64,000 nucleotides of DNA from Mesorhizobium sp. M2D.F.Ca.ET.226.01.1.1 (GTDB taxonomy: Bacteria; Pseudomonadota; Alphaproteobacteria; Rhizobiales; Rhizobiaceae). Location: NCBI RefSeq assembly GCF_004022705.2, contig NZ_RZOY02000003.1, forward strand, positions 372,001 to 436,000, in the 5' to 3' direction. Below are positions 25,715 through 34,935 of this stretch, in pieces; the stretch's first letter is position 1; every line of letters begins with the position of its first letter. The notes below the pieces were generated by a model, which was not told where the DNA came from, made no database searches, and worked only from the letters and a program-made list of their open reading frames with translations. Both the position numbers and the translations under genes were made by a program.

Positions 25715-26748
25715 GCGGCGACGCTAATACTTTAGACCTGGCGGCGCTTGCGCCTTATCTCGAAGCGCATGTCCCGGGTTTTGCCGGGCTTTCAGCGATC
25801 GAGAAATTCAAATCCGGGCAGTCCAATCCGACCTACCTCCTGACCGCTGCGAGCGGCCGCTACGTATTGCGCGCCAAGCCGCCGGGACAATTGCTGAAAT
25901 CCGCGCATCAGGTCGATCGCGAGTTTCGGGTGATGCAGGCGCTTTCCGGGACGACGGTGCCGGTGCCGCGCATGCTGCATCTGTCAGGCGAGGATTCGCC
26001 GATCGGCCGCATGTTCTATGTCATGGAATATCTCGACGGCCGCATCTTCTGGGACCCGTCGCTGCCTGACGTTTCCGGCAATGACGGGCGCGTCGCGGTC
26101 TATGACGCTATGAACGCCACGCTCGCCGCCTTGCACGGTGTTGATGTAGAGGCCGTGGGCCTTGGCGATTTCGGCAGGCCGGGCAGCTATTTCGAGCGCC
26201 AGTTCGCCCGCTGGACCAGCCAGTATCGCGCCTCCGAAACCGAAACCATCGCCGATATGGATCGGCTGATCGCCTGGCTTGAGACGCATATGCCGGCCGA
26301 TGATGGCCGCGTCTCGCTCGTCCATGGCGACTACCGGCTGGACAACATGATGTTCGCCAAGGAACAGCCCAAGGTCATCGCCGTGCTCGACTGGGAACTG
26401 TCGACGCTTGGCCATCCCTTTGCCGACCTCGCCTATCAATGCATGCAATGGCGGCTGCCGCATGCCTCGGGCTTTCGCGGCCTCGGCGGCATCGACCGCG
26501 CGGCGGCGGGCCTGCCTTCCGAGGAGGCCTATGTCGCCGCCTACTGCCGCCGGCGCGGCATCGAGGCGATCGGCGACTGGACCTTCTTCCTGGCCTTCTC
26601 CTTCTTTCGACTGGCGGCGATCTGCCAAGGCGTCTATCGCCGCGCGCTGGACGGCAATGCCTCCAACCCGGAGAAAGCCAAGACCTACGGCCAGGCGGTG
26701 AAACTGCTCGCCGAGCTCGCGGTGGAGCTGGTCGATAAGGAGCGCTGA
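25711..26748 (+). CDS. APH-fold phosphotransferase of the ACAD10/11 (LvaA) type
   Basis: The product has 345 residues. It has the aminoglycoside-phosphotransferase/choline-kinase fold: FKSGQSNPTYLL (nucleotide loop) near residue 30, the catalytic loop SLVHGDYRLDNMMF near residue 203 and the metal site AVLDWELSTLGHP near residue 223. FKSGQSNPTY and YQCMQWRLP are typical of the group related to the N-terminal domain of animal ACAD10/11. Known relatives phosphorylate 4-hydroxyacyl-CoA. It is not an antibiotic-resistance enzyme by context. It overlaps maoC by 4 bp and is followed by an SDR gene after 2 bp. Confidence 0.88.
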   Translation: MSGDANTLDLAALAPYLEAHVPGFAGLSAIEKFKSGQSNPTYLLTAASGRYVLRAKPPGQLLKSAHQVDREFRVMQALSGTTVPVPRMLHLSGEDSPIGRMFYVMEYLDGRIFWDPSLPDVSGNDGRVAVYDAMNATLAALHGVDVEAVGLGDFGRPGSYFERQFARWTSQYRASETETIADMDRLIAWLETHMPADDGRVSLVHGDYRLDNMMFAKEQPKVIAVLDWELSTLGHPFADLAYQCMQWRLPHASGFRGLGGIDRAAAGLPSEEAYVAAYCRRRGIEAIGDWTFFLAFSFFRLAAICQGVYRRALDGNASNPEKAKTYGQAVKLLAELAVELVDKER

Positions 26749-26750
26749 GG

Positions 26751-27527
26751 ATGGGCCGTTTCGAGAGCGCGACCGTGCTGATCACCGGTGCGACCGGCGG
26801 TCTCGGCAGTGGTGCGGCAAGAGCCTTCGCCGCCGAAGGTGCGCGGCTGGTGCTTTCCGATCTCGACGAGCCGGCGCTCGGCGGTTTTGCGGCGACGCTC
26901 GACGCCGAGACAGCGTGCCTTGCGGGCAACATCGCCGACGAAAGGCTGTCGGAGGATCTCGTGAAACTGGCCGTCGAGAAATTCGGTCGGCTCGACATCG
27001 CCGTCAACAATGCCGGCATCGTGCACAGCTTCGTGCGCCTGCCGCAGGTGACGTCCGAGGAAGCGCGCCGCGTGGTCGAGATCGATCTTCTCGGCGTCTT
27101 CTACGCCATGAAGCACCAGATCCCGCAGTTGGAGCGCCAGTTCAAGGACAGTGGCAAGGGCGGGGTCATCGTCAACATCGCGTCGGTCGCCGGCCTCTCC
27201 GGCGCGCCCAAGCTGTCGGTTTACGCTGCCGCCAAGCACGGCGTTGTCGGGCTAACGCGCTCGGCGGCGGTGGAATATGCCAGCAAGGGCATTCGCATCA
27301 ATGCGGTCTGCCCCGCGCATACGAAAACCGCGATGGTCGACGGCTTCGTCCGCTTCAGTGGAACGCCCGAAGCCGAAGCGCTTGCTGAGCTCACCCGCGG
27401 CGTGCCGATGAAGCGTGTCGGTGAGGTCGACGAGATCACGACCGGCATCCTGTTCCTCGCCGACCCGGCCAATTCCTTCATGACCGGCCACACGCTGGCG
27501 CTCGACGGCGGCATTGGCGCCATCTAA
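26751..27527 (+). CDS. SDR-family oxidoreductase (second of the cluster)
   Basis: The product has 258 residues. VLITGATGGLGSGAAR binds the cofactor, VNNAGIVHSF follows, and NIASVAGLSGAPKLSVYAAAKHG contains the Ser, Tyr and Lys of the active site. The C-terminus MTGHTLALDGGIGAI is typical of the family. It lies 2 bp after the phosphotransferase gene and is the last enzyme gene of the operon. A 3-hydroxyacyl-CoA dehydrogenase-like step is the likely role, by context. Confidence 0.92.
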   Translation: MGRFESATVLITGATGGLGSGAARAFAAEGARLVLSDLDEPALGGFAATLDAETACLAGNIADERLSEDLVKLAVEKFGRLDIAVNNAGIVHSFVRLPQVTSEEARRVVEIDLLGVFYAMKHQIPQLERQFKDSGKGGVIVNIASVAGLSGAPKLSVYAAAKHGVVGLTRSAAVEYASKGIRINAVCPAHTKTAMVDGFVRFSGTPEAEALAELTRGVPMKRVGEVDEITTGILFLADPANSFMTGHTLALDGGIGAI

Positions 27528-27581
27528 GCATCCCGCGAAACGAAGCGTTAAGAGCGGACGCAGCGGAACCAGTTCGCTCTC

Positions 27582-27609
27582 TTGTCCGTTTCCGTACAGC
27601 GTATATAAT
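27582..27609 (+). promoter_or_regulatory. Sigma-70-like promoter of the tetR gene with possible overlapping operator
   Basis: TTGTCC at 27582-27587 and TATAAT at 27604-27609 are separated by 16 bp. The spacer contains TCCGTACAGCGTAT, which resembles the GTAC-centred palindromes near 28363 and 28421. Autoregulation by the TetR product is therefore plausible. Confidence 0.6.
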
Positions 27610-27644
27610 TTTGTGAGGCAACCAATCACATAGGCAGGCAAGCA

Positions 27645-28289
27645 TTGACGCTGAGCGTTCAGAAACGCCGCGAAAAACAGAAGGCAGAGCTTCGCTCGGA
27701 ACTCGTCGCGGCGGCCCACAAGCTGGTTCAGGAAGAGGGCTATGAAGGCCTGACGATCCGCAAGCTGGCCAAACGCGTCGGCTATGCGCCGATGTCGGTC
27801 TATTCCTATTTCGCCGACAAGCAGGACATCCTCTTCGCGCTCGCCGAGGATGCGTTCGAGACGCTGGCGCGGCGCATCGAGGAACATCCCGCCGACGATC
27901 CGGTCGAGGCGCTCAAGGCGGTGATGACCGAGTACGCCGCCTTCGGCCTCGGCAACCCCAACGAATACCGCACCGTTTTCATGACCGAGAAGACCAAGCT
28001 GCCGGAAGGCCGCAGCTACGAGGACATGGAAGAGGGCAACCCGGCCATGAAGGTGCTGATCAAGCGGGTGGAGGCCTGCGTGGCCGCCGGCAAGCTCAAG
28101 GGCGACCCGCGCGCGATCGCCACCATGCTGTGGACCGTCGGCCATGGCACGATCTCACTGCTGATCACCTTTCCGTTTTATCCTTTCGGTGACCCCGAGG
28201 CCTATGTGAAGCGCATGTGCAATTTCATGGTGGCTTCGCTGTCGGGGCAGGACATTCCCCCGCTCACCGAAACACCGGTCGACTGCTGA
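27645..28289 (+). CDS. TetR-family transcriptional regulator
   Basis: The product has 214 residues starting at TTG 27645; AGGCAGGCAAGCA upstream is a modest ribosome site. The N-terminal helix-turn-helix is LTIRKLAKRVGYAPMSVYSYFADKQDIL, standard for TetR. The C-terminal part (about 70-214) is the ligand-binding and dimer domain and has no recognisable subgroup. It follows the acyl-CoA catabolic operon by 117 bp with its own promoter. An acyl-CoA or hydroxyacid could be its ligand; this is inferred from the neighbours. Confidence 0.9.
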   Translation: MTLSVQKRREKQKAELRSELVAAAHKLVQEEGYEGLTIRKLAKRVGYAPMSVYSYFADKQDILFALAEDAFETLARRIEEHPADDPVEALKAVMTEYAAFGLGNPNEYRTVFMTEKTKLPEGRSYEDMEEGNPAMKVLIKRVEACVAAGKLKGDPRAIATMLWTVGHGTISLLITFPFYPFGDPEAYVKRMCNFMVASLSGQDIPPLTETPVDC

Positions 28290-28362
28290 TCACTTCTGAC
28301 GTGATCGAAGTCCCGGTCGCTTGATCCGTCGCAGCCAATTCCCATTTTCGAAAAAATTTTAC

Positions 28363-28434
28363 GTACGCGTACAGAGTCCCTCTTGAATTCCGCCCCCGTC
28401 ATCCGTATCTGTACGTCATGCCGTACATGTACGG
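28363..28434. promoter_or_regulatory. GTAC-centred palindromes upstream of the small secreted-protein gene
   Basis: Two perfect palindromes lie here: GTACGCGTAC at 28363-28372 and CCGTACATGTACGG at 28421-28434. The second is only 19 bp from the start codon at 28453. The GTAC core also appears in the tetR promoter. They look like operators for a dimeric repressor, most likely the TetR protein next door. Confidence 0.5.
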
Positions 28435-28452
28435 AAATGCTGGAGACGGAAA

Positions 28453-28680
28453 ATGAAGAAGACCATCCTCACCCTCGCCGCCGTGCTGGCTTTCTCGGGT
28501 GCCGCCTTTGCTGGCGCCGCCCAGCCGGCCAAGCATGCGCCTGCTGCCTGCATCCAGGCCAATGTGAAGCTTGATTGCAACGCGACCGGTTCGGTCGAAA
28601 AGGCTGACACCGCCAAGACCCAGCCGAAGAGCCCGAAGCTTGGCATCGACGTCAACCCGTGGTTCGTGCCCGGCCTGTAA
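28453..28680 (+). CDS. Small secreted protein of unknown function
   Basis: The product has 75 residues. MKKTILTLAAVLAFSGAAFAG is a clear Sec signal peptide, leaving a mature part of about 55 residues. The mature part has two Cys (PAACIQ; KLDCNATG) that could form a disulfide, a lysine-rich middle, and a hydrophobic end DVNPWFVPGL. It is unlike any family I know. GGAGACGGAAA upstream is the ribosome site. A strong terminator follows at once, so it is a single-gene unit. The upstream palindromes suggest tight regulation. Confidence 0.75.
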   Translation: MKKTILTLAAVLAFSGAAFAGAAQPAKHAPAACIQANVKLDCNATGSVEKADTAKTQPKSPKLGIDVNPWFVPGL

Positions 28681-28700
28681 GCGCTACTGGTAAGATTTCA

Positions 28701-28739
28701 AACGAAAACGGGCGGCACTTGGCCGCCCTTTTTCGTTTT
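28701..28739. terminator. Rho-independent terminator, probably bidirectional
   Basis: Stem GGGCGGC (28710-28716) pairs with GCCGCCC (28722-28728) around a 5-base loop. Outer arms AACGAAAA and TTTTCGTT extend it and supply a T-run on either strand. It serves the small secreted-protein gene and, from the other side, the minus-strand acidic-protein gene. Confidence 0.88.
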
Positions 28740-28767
28740 GCCTGTTGCCCGAGCGATCTGCCTAGAC

Positions 28768-29046
<279 letters not shown>

Positions 29047-29070
29047 CTATCCGACAGCGTAGCGTGAAGA

Positions 29071-29655
29071 TCAGTTCGCCGCGTCGCTTGCCGCTTCCGA
29101 CAGCAGAGTAAAGACATAGTCCGAGAAGGAGCGCCAGCACTCCACACGGAACGCATCCGCAGCAGTGCGCAACAGCACGATCTCGGATTTACCGAGAATG
29201 GTGCGCGAGGCAGCACCGACCGGGAAGGCGTCGAGCGACAGGTCCTGCGGACAGCCCGAATTGACCGTCACCGCGGCCGCTGGTCCGGCAACTGAAATCC
29301 CGACATTGCGGTGCGAGATGCCGACCGCCGAATGCAGCGCCGAAATCTTGGCGCAGTCGGCGAGCGGATCGTTGCCTGCCTCGTCGATGATCATCCATTC
29401 GTCCGGGCCGAGCCACAGCGCCGTGCGTCCATCCTTCGTCGCCGAGCTCTTCGGCTTGACCGGCAGCGTCACGCCGAGCGCCTTGGAGAGCGCCGCGAGC
29501 GAAGCCTGCGGCGCGCGCAGCGAAATGCGCTCGGCCGGCGGCAGCATCTCCACTTTCACGCCCGGCGCCGACAGCGTGCGGCCCGCAAGTGCCGGCCGCC
29601 GTTCGACGGAAGCGGATGCAGCAGCGGCTTTTGTCTTGGCGGCAGCCTTAGCCAT
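29071..29655 (-). CDS. soxG: Sarcosine oxidase gamma subunit
   Basis: The product has 194 residues from the ATG at 29655, overlapping soxA by 8 bp. An Ala/Lys-rich N-terminus is followed by the SoxG body (LWLGPDEWMII near residue 84; SHRNVGISVAGP near 115; FRVECWRSFSDYVFTLL at the end). It is the small structural subunit of heterotetrameric sarcosine oxidase, last of the soxBDAG order. The enzyme converts sarcosine, oxygen and tetrahydrofolate to glycine, peroxide and methylene-tetrahydrofolate. Confidence 0.93.
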   Translation of the reverse strand: MAKAAAKTKAAAASASVERRPALAGRTLSAPGVKVEMLPPAERISLRAPQASLAALSKALGVTLPVKPKSSATKDGRTALWLGPDEWMIIDEAGNDPLADCAKISALHSAVGISHRNVGISVAGPAAAVTVNSGCPQDLSLDAFPVGAASRTILGKSEIVLLRTAADAFRVECWRSFSDYVFTLLSEAASDAAN

Positions 29656-32641
29656 TGAGGCGTTCTCCCTTCTCGTCGACGAACACCATGCCGGTGACTT
29701 CCACCTCGATCGTGCCGTTCGGCATCGGCACATAGAGCGTCTGCCCCATGCGGTCGCGGCCGCCGGCAACCAGCGCCAGAGCGATCGAACGACCGCAATT
29801 CTCCGACCAGTAGCTGGAGGTGACGTGGCCGATCATCTTCATCGGAATAGGCTGTTTCGGATCGGCAACGATCTGCGCGCCTTCTTCCAGCACAACCTTC
29901 GGGTCCTTGGTCTTCAGGCCGACGAGCTGCTTGCGGCCCTTGGCCACCAGGTCCGATCGGGTCAGGCCGCGAATGCCGACGAAGTCGGTCTTCTTCTTGC
30001 CCACCGCCCAGTCGAGCCCGGCATCGTTCGGCGTCACCGTGCCGTCCGTGTCCTGGCCGACGATGATGTAGCCCTTCTCGGCGCGCAGCACGTGCATCGT
30101 TTCGGTGCCGTAGGCGACAGCACCATGCTTCTGGCCCTCGGCCCACAGCGCTTCCCACACCGCCTCGCCGTAATCGGCAGGCACATTGACCTCGAAACCG
30201 CGCTCGCCGGTGAAGGACATGCGGAACAGCCTTGTCGGCACGCCGCAGATCTTGCCCTCGCGCACCGACATATGCGGCATCGCCTCGTCCGACATGTCGA
30301 TGCCTTCGACCAGCGGCGCGATAATGTCGCGCGACTTCGGCCCCTGCACCGCGATCACCGCCCATTGCTCGGTGATCGAGGTCAGCCAGACATTCAAGTG
30401 CGGGAACTCGGTCTGGAGGTAATCCTCCATGTGGTTCATGACGCGCGGCGCGCCGCCTGTCGTCGTCGTCACATGGAAGCGGTCCGGCGCAAGCCTGCCG
30501 ACGACGCCGTCGTCATAGATGAAGCCGTCCTCGCGCAGCATGATGCCATAGCGGCAGCGGCCGGTTTCCAGCTTCTCCCACGGATTGGTGTAGAGCAGCT
30601 CCATGAACTTTGCTGCGTCCGGCCCGACCACCTCGATTTTGCCGAGCGTCGAGGCGTCGAACAGGCCGCCCACCTTGCGCACAGCCACGCATTCGCGATT
30701 GACGGCGGCATGCATGTCCTCGCCCGCCTTGGGGAAATACCAGGCGCGTTTCCAGTGGCCGACATCCTCGAACACCGCACCTTGCGAAGCGGCCCAGCCA
30801 TGCGTCGCCGTGCGCCGGGTCGGGTCGAACAGCGCGCCGCGCGCGTGACCGACAATCGAACCGAAGGTCACCGGCGTGTAGGGTGCGCGAAAGGTGGTGA
30901 GGCCGACTTGCGGGATCGGCTTGCCGAGTTCCTCGGCGGCGATCGCCAGGCCGTGCATGTTCGACGTCTTGCCCTGGTCGGTCGCCATGCCGTTGGTGGT
31001 GAAGCGCTTGACGTGCTCGATCGAGCGCATGCCTTCATGCACCGCCTGGCGGATGTCCTTGGCGGTGACGTCGTTCTGGAAATCGACGAAAGCCTTGACC
31101 GTGGTGCCGGGCCCGGCGCCGGGCGCCGCGCCCAGCATGCCGCGCGAGCAGCTCTCGCCGGCATCGACCTTCGGCTTGGCGCTCTTCCCGGCCTTGCCGC
31201 CGGCTTCCTTCGCCGCCTTGGCGCCGGCCGCATAGGCCTCGTCGACCGTTGCGTCCAGCCCGTCGGTGCCGTTGCAGCCGCCGACCGACACGCAGTCCTG
31301 CGCATAGGTGCCGGGCACGAAGCGCTTGGTCTCGTCGTTGAAGGCAACCTTGCCGCGCGACTGCGAGAACAGATGCACCGATGGCGTCCAGCCGGCCGAC
31401 ATCAAGATGGCGTCGACCGGAACGGTGCGCTCACCGCCGCCATTCTTCGGCTGCACGGTCATCGAGGAGACGCGCAGCTTGCCGCCGGCGCTGATCACGG
31501 CGCGGCCGAAATTGATCTCAATGCCGAGCGCCCTCGCCTCGTCGATCACCGGTCCGGCCGGGTTGTCGCGCAGGTCGACGACGGCCGCGATGTTGACGCC
31601 GGCCTTCTTGAGGTCGATTGCCGCGGCATAAGCGGAGTCATTCGCCGTATAGACGCCGACATTCCTGCCGACCGCGACGCCATAGTGGTTGAGATAGGTG
31701 CGCGCCGCCGAAGCCAGCATCACGCCCGGACGGTCGTTGTTGGCGAACACCATATGCCGCTCGATGGCGCCGGTCGCGATCACGACGCGATTGGCGCGGA
31801 CCTGCCACAGACGCTCGCGCGCCAATTCACGGCCCGGGCTCTTGAGATGGTCGCTGACCCGTTCGACCAGTCCGACGAAATTCTGCGCGTAGTAACCAAA
31901 AGCGGTGGTGCGCGACAGCACGCGCACATTGTCCATCGCCTTGAGCTTCGCGACCGCACCTTGAGCCCACGCAAAGCCGCCCTGGCCATCGATCCTGGCG
32001 CCGCTCTCGAAGCGCAGGCTGCCGCCGAATTCGGCCTGCTCGTCGGCGAGGATCACCCGCACGCCCGTTTCGGCGGCGGCAAGCGCTGCGGCAATGCCGG
32101 CGGCGCCGCCACCCAGCACCAGCACCTCGCAATGCGCATAGCGCGCGGCATAATGGTCCGGGTCCGGCTTCTCGGGCGAGACGCCGAGACCGGCGGCAGC
32201 GCGGATCTTCGGTTCGTAGAGATTCTTCCAGGCCGACTTCGGCCACATAAAGGTCTTGTAGTAGAAGCCGGCCGAGAACATCGGCGATGCAAGGTCGTTG
32301 ACCGCGCCGATGTCGAAGGCGAGCGACGGCCAGCAGTTCTGCGAATTGGCGGTCAGCCCGTCATAAAGCTCCTGCACGGTCGCCCGCACATTCGGCGTCT
32401 TGCGCGCATCGTCGCGCACGATCTGCACCAGCGCGTTCGGTTCCTCCGCGCCGGCCGACAGGAAGCCGCGCGGCCGGTGATACTTGAACGAGCGGCCGAC
32501 CAGATGCACGCCGTTGGCGAGCAGCGCCGAGGCGAGCGTATCGCCCTCGATGCCCGTGTAGGACTTGTCGTCGAAGCTGAAGGAGGCCGTCCTGGCCTGG
32601 CTGAGGCGACCGGCGCCGGAGATACGGAATGCGGCGGTCAT
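29648..32641 (-). CDS. soxA: Sarcosine oxidase alpha subunit
   Basis: The product has 997 residues, the normal length. The N-terminal part carries the 2Fe-2S-like fold domain (SFDDKSYTGIEGDTLASALLANG), then the NAD-binding motif VLGGGAAGIAAALAAAETG near residue 175. The C-terminal 400 residues are a GcvT-like folate domain (GFIYDDGVVGRLAPDRFHVT; GERGFEVNVPADYGEAVWEAL). It channels formaldehyde equivalents to tetrahydrofolate. It overlaps soxD by 4 bp and soxG by 8 bp. A 1174-codon open frame opposite it is an antisense shadow. Confidence 0.96.
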   Translation of the reverse strand: MTAAFRISGAGRLSQARTASFSFDDKSYTGIEGDTLASALLANGVHLVGRSFKYHRPRGFLSAGAEEPNALVQIVRDDARKTPNVRATVQELYDGLTANSQNCWPSLAFDIGAVNDLASPMFSAGFYYKTFMWPKSAWKNLYEPKIRAAAGLGVSPEKPDPDHYAARYAHCEVLVLGGGAAGIAAALAAAETGVRVILADEQAEFGGSLRFESGARIDGQGGFAWAQGAVAKLKAMDNVRVLSRTTAFGYYAQNFVGLVERVSDHLKSPGRELARERLWQVRANRVVIATGAIERHMVFANNDRPGVMLASAARTYLNHYGVAVGRNVGVYTANDSAYAAAIDLKKAGVNIAAVVDLRDNPAGPVIDEARALGIEINFGRAVISAGGKLRVSSMTVQPKNGGGERTVPVDAILMSAGWTPSVHLFSQSRGKVAFNDETKRFVPGTYAQDCVSVGGCNGTDGLDATVDEAYAAGAKAAKEAGGKAGKSAKPKVDAGESCSRGMLGAAPGAGPGTTVKAFVDFQNDVTAKDIRQAVHEGMRSIEHVKRFTTNGMATDQGKTSNMHGLAIAAEELGKPIPQVGLTTFRAPYTPVTFGSIVGHARGALFDPTRRTATHGWAASQGAVFEDVGHWKRAWYFPKAGEDMHAAVNRECVAVRKVGGLFDASTLGKIEVVGPDAAKFMELLYTNPWEKLETGRCRYGIMLREDGFIYDDGVVGRLAPDRFHVTTTTGGAPRVMNHMEDYLQTEFPHLNVWLTSITEQWAVIAVQGPKSRDIIAPLVEGIDMSDEAMPHMSVREGKICGVPTRLFRMSFTGERGFEVNVPADYGEAVWEALWAEGQKHGAVAYGTETMHVLRAEKGYIIVGQDTDGTVTPNDAGLDWAVGKKKTDFVGIRGLTRSDLVAKGRKQLVGLKTKDPKVVLEEGAQIVADPKQPIPMKMIGHVTSSYWSENCGRSIALALVAGGRDRMGQTLYVPMPNGTIEVEVTGMVFVDEKGERLNG

Positions 32642-32934
32642 TTCGCGGCTCCAGGCAGTTTCGCGGGCTTCGGCTCGCCGGCCTTGTAGGTCATGATGAA
32701 CTTGTCGGTGACGGTGTCGCGCACCGCGTTGAAGAAGCGCGCGCAGCCATGGATGTGCCGCCAGCGCTCATAGATGACGCCCTTCGGATTCGCGCGGATG
32801 AAGAAGAATTTCTCGAAATCGTCGTCGCTCTCGGCGGCAATGTTCGTCGGCCGCGCGATATGCGCCTCGCCGGCATTGCGGAACTCGAGTTCAGGGCGCT
32901 CTTCCTCGCAATAGGGGCAGCGGATGAGAAGCAT
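32638..32934 (-). CDS. soxD: Sarcosine oxidase delta subunit
   Basis: The product has 98 residues from the ATG at 32934 (MLLIRCPYCEEERPELEF). The CPYC pair belongs to the zinc site of SoxD. The body FEKFFFIRANPKGVIYERWRHIHGCARFFNAVRDT is diagnostic for the family. It lies between soxB (72-bp gap) and soxA (4-bp overlap) in the standard order. Confidence 0.95.
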   Translation of the reverse strand: MLLIRCPYCEEERPELEFRNAGEAHIARPTNIAAESDDDFEKFFFIRANPKGVIYERWRHIHGCARFFNAVRDTVTDKFIMTYKAGEPKPAKLPGAAK

Positions 32935-33006
32935 CTGGGTGATCCTAAAACTTGCCATGACCGACGCGCACGCCGGCCGGTTGATCGCAATGCGGCTGAG
33001 TGATCA

Positions 33007-34260
33007 TCAGTGGGCCACCGCAGCCGCGGCGGCCTCGTCGATCAGACGTCCCGTACGGAAGCGCTCGAGCGTGAAGGGCGCGTTGATCGGGTGCGGGTCG
33101 TCCTTCGCGATCGTGTGCGCGAAGACATTGCCCGACCCGGGCGTTGCCTTGAAGCCGCCCGTGCCCCAGCCGCAATTGACGTAGAGGCCTTGCACCGGCG
33201 TCTTCGCCAGGATCGGCGAGCGGTCGGGGGTCACGTCGACGATGCCGCCCCAGGAGCGCAGCATCTTCATGCGGGTGAAGATCGGGAACATCTCGCAGAT
33301 GGCGTCGAGCGTGTGCTGAAGAATGTGCAGGCCGCCGGTCTGCGAATAGGAGACGTACTGGTCGGTGCCGGCACCGATGACCAACTCGCCCTTGTCGGAC
33401 TGCGAAATATAGGCGTGCACGGTGTTCGACATCACCACGCAGGGCACCACCGGCTTGATCGGCTCCGACACCAGCGCCTGCAGCGGATAGCTTTCGAGTG
33501 GCATGCGCACGCCGGCCATGTTCATGATGACCGACGAATGGCCGGCCGCGACCACGCCGATCTTCTTGGCGCCGATGAAGCCGCGCGTCGTCTCGACGCC
33601 GCTGACCGCGCCATTGGCCGCGCGCTTGATGCCGGTGACCTCGCAATTCTGGATGATGTGCACGCCGCGCGCCGAGGCGCCGCGCGCATAGCCCCAGGCG
33701 ACCGCGTCGTGGCGCGCCGTGCCGCCGCGCCGCTGCAACGCCGCGCCCATCACCGGATAGCGCGCTTCCTTGGAGATGTTGAGCGGCGGACAGAATTCCT
33801 TCGCCTGTTCCGGCGTCAGCCATTCATTGTCGATGCCGTTGAGCCGATTGGCATGGATATGGCGCTTGAAGACCCGCACGTCATGGACGTTGTGCGCCAG
33901 CATCATGACGCCGCGCGCCGAATACATGACGTTGTAGTTGAGCTCCTGGCTGAGCCCGTCCCACAGCTTCAGCGCATGGTCATAGATGCCGGCGCTTTCG
34001 TCATAGAGATAGTTGGAGCGGATGATGGTGGTGTTGCGGCCGGTGTTGCCGCCGCCGAGCCAGCCTTTTTCCAGCACCGCGATGTTAGTGATGCCGTGCT
34101 CGGTCGCCAGATAATAGGCCGTCGCCAGACCGTGCCCGCCGGCGCCGACGATGATGACGTCATATTCCTTTTTCGGCTCAGGCGAGGTCCATTGCTCTTC
34201 CCAGCCCTTGTGGCCGCGCATCGCCTCGCGGGCAATGGCGAATACCGAGTATTTCTTCAC
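33007..34260 (-). CDS. soxB: Sarcosine oxidase beta subunit
   Basis: The product has 417 residues. The start chosen is GTG 34260 (then [12 protein letters not shown]), which gives the usual SoxB N-terminus and length, with GCGAGG just upstream; a start at 34311 would add 17 unrelated residues. [18 protein letters not shown] near residue 33 binds FAD, and [20 protein letters not shown] follows. The subunit holds the sarcosine-oxidising flavins. It is the first gene of soxBDAG. This locus would let the cell use sarcosine or glycine betaine breakdown products. Confidence 0.95.
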   Translation of the reverse strand: MKKYSVFAIAREAMRGHKGWEEQWTSPEPKKEYDVIIVGAGGHGLATAYYLATEHGITNIAVLEKGWLGGGNTGRNTTIIRSNYLYDESAGIYDHALKLWDGLSQELNYNVMYSARGVMMLAHNVHDVRVFKRHIHANRLNGIDNEWLTPEQAKEFCPPLNISKEARYPVMGAALQRRGGTARHDAVAWGYARGASARGVHIIQNCEVTGIKRAANGAVSGVETTRGFIGAKKIGVVAAGHSSVIMNMAGVRMPLESYPLQALVSEPIKPVVPCVVMSNTVHAYISQSDKGELVIGAGTDQYVSYSQTGGLHILQHTLDAICEMFPIFTRMKMLRSWGGIVDVTPDRSPILAKTPVQGLYVNCGWGTGGFKATPGSGNVFAHTIAKDDPHPINAPFTLERFRTGRLIDEAAAAAVAH

Positions 34261-34337
34261 GTTAAGCCTCGCGCCAAAAATCGCGGATATGGTCCGGGCC
34301 TCTCCCGTCACGCGAGGTGTATCACTAGCGAAACCGC

Positions 34338-34402
34338 GATGTCATCCTTGCGCTGTTTGCGACGGCGCTTGCCGCTTTGCGCCATGCCGAAAGGATGACA
34401 TC
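34338..34402. repeat. 12-bp inverted repeat upstream of soxB
   Basis: GATGTCATCCTT at 34338-34349 is matched by its exact complement at 34391-34402, with 41 bp between. It lies in the divergent region between soxB and the DUF2568 gene. It could be an operator pair or a hairpin in the leader. Confidence 0.45.
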
Positions 34403-34463
34403 CGGGCTGGTAGCCGCGGCGGCAATCAGCCATACCGGCTGTCCCGAGACCTGGAGGATGGAT

Positions 34464-34832
34464 ATGGGTAACGCTTGGTGGAATCTGACCTTGCGCTTTC
34501 TGCTGGAACTTGCGGCGCTGCTCGGGCTTGGCATGGCCGGCTGGAGCCTGTCCGAAGGGTGGTGGCGCTGGCTTCTCTCATTGGCCTTGCCGCTTATTGC
34601 AGCTGCGCTTTGGGGAACCTTCGCGGTTCCTGACGACCCAAGCCGGTCGGGCCGCGCACCGGTTCCTGTGCCGGGCGCGGCGCGGCTGGTGTTGGAACTC
34701 GTCATACTGTTCGGCGGCGCCGCTGGAATCTATCTGGCCGGTCACGCGGCCGCCGGCATTGCCATGGCTCTGCTGATCGCCCTCAGCTACGCCTTCTCGC
34801 TGGACCGGCTGGGTTGGCTGTTGCGGCAGTAG
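34464..34832 (+). CDS. YrdB-like (DUF2568) small membrane protein
   Basis: The product has 122 residues from the ATG at 34464, six bases after GGAGG; an ATG at 34458 touches that site. Four hydrophobic segments are visible. The LRFLLELAALLGLGMAGWSL and LALPLIAAALWGTFAVPDDPSR stretches are typical of DUF2568/YrdB proteins, whose function is not known. It is a single gene between soxB (divergent) and an SDR gene. Confidence 0.82.
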   Translation: MGNAWWNLTLRFLLELAALLGLGMAGWSLSEGWWRWLLSLALPLIAAALWGTFAVPDDPSRSGRAPVPVPGAARLVLELVILFGGAAGIYLAGHAAAGIAMALLIALSYAFSLDRLGWLLRQ

Positions 34833-34935
34833 GGCCACAGCGCCTTTGCCGGTTTCGGGTGGCTCCGGCCTGTGCCATTTGCGACCAAGCATCCAACCGC
34901 CGGCCAGCTCGGCAGAAAAGGAAGGATGCAGAGAC

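Noticed and set aside
25711..26748. Aminoglycoside resistance gene (APH motif)
   Set aside because: The gene is coupled to maoC and SDR genes and has the ACAD10/11-type signatures, so an acyl-CoA role is much more likely.
29165..32689. A 1174-codon open frame on the plus strand, opposite soxA and soxG
   Set aside because: It mirrors soxA/soxG codons, is rich in Arg, His and Ala, has no domain, and crosses real gene boundaries. It is a GC-rich antisense shadow.
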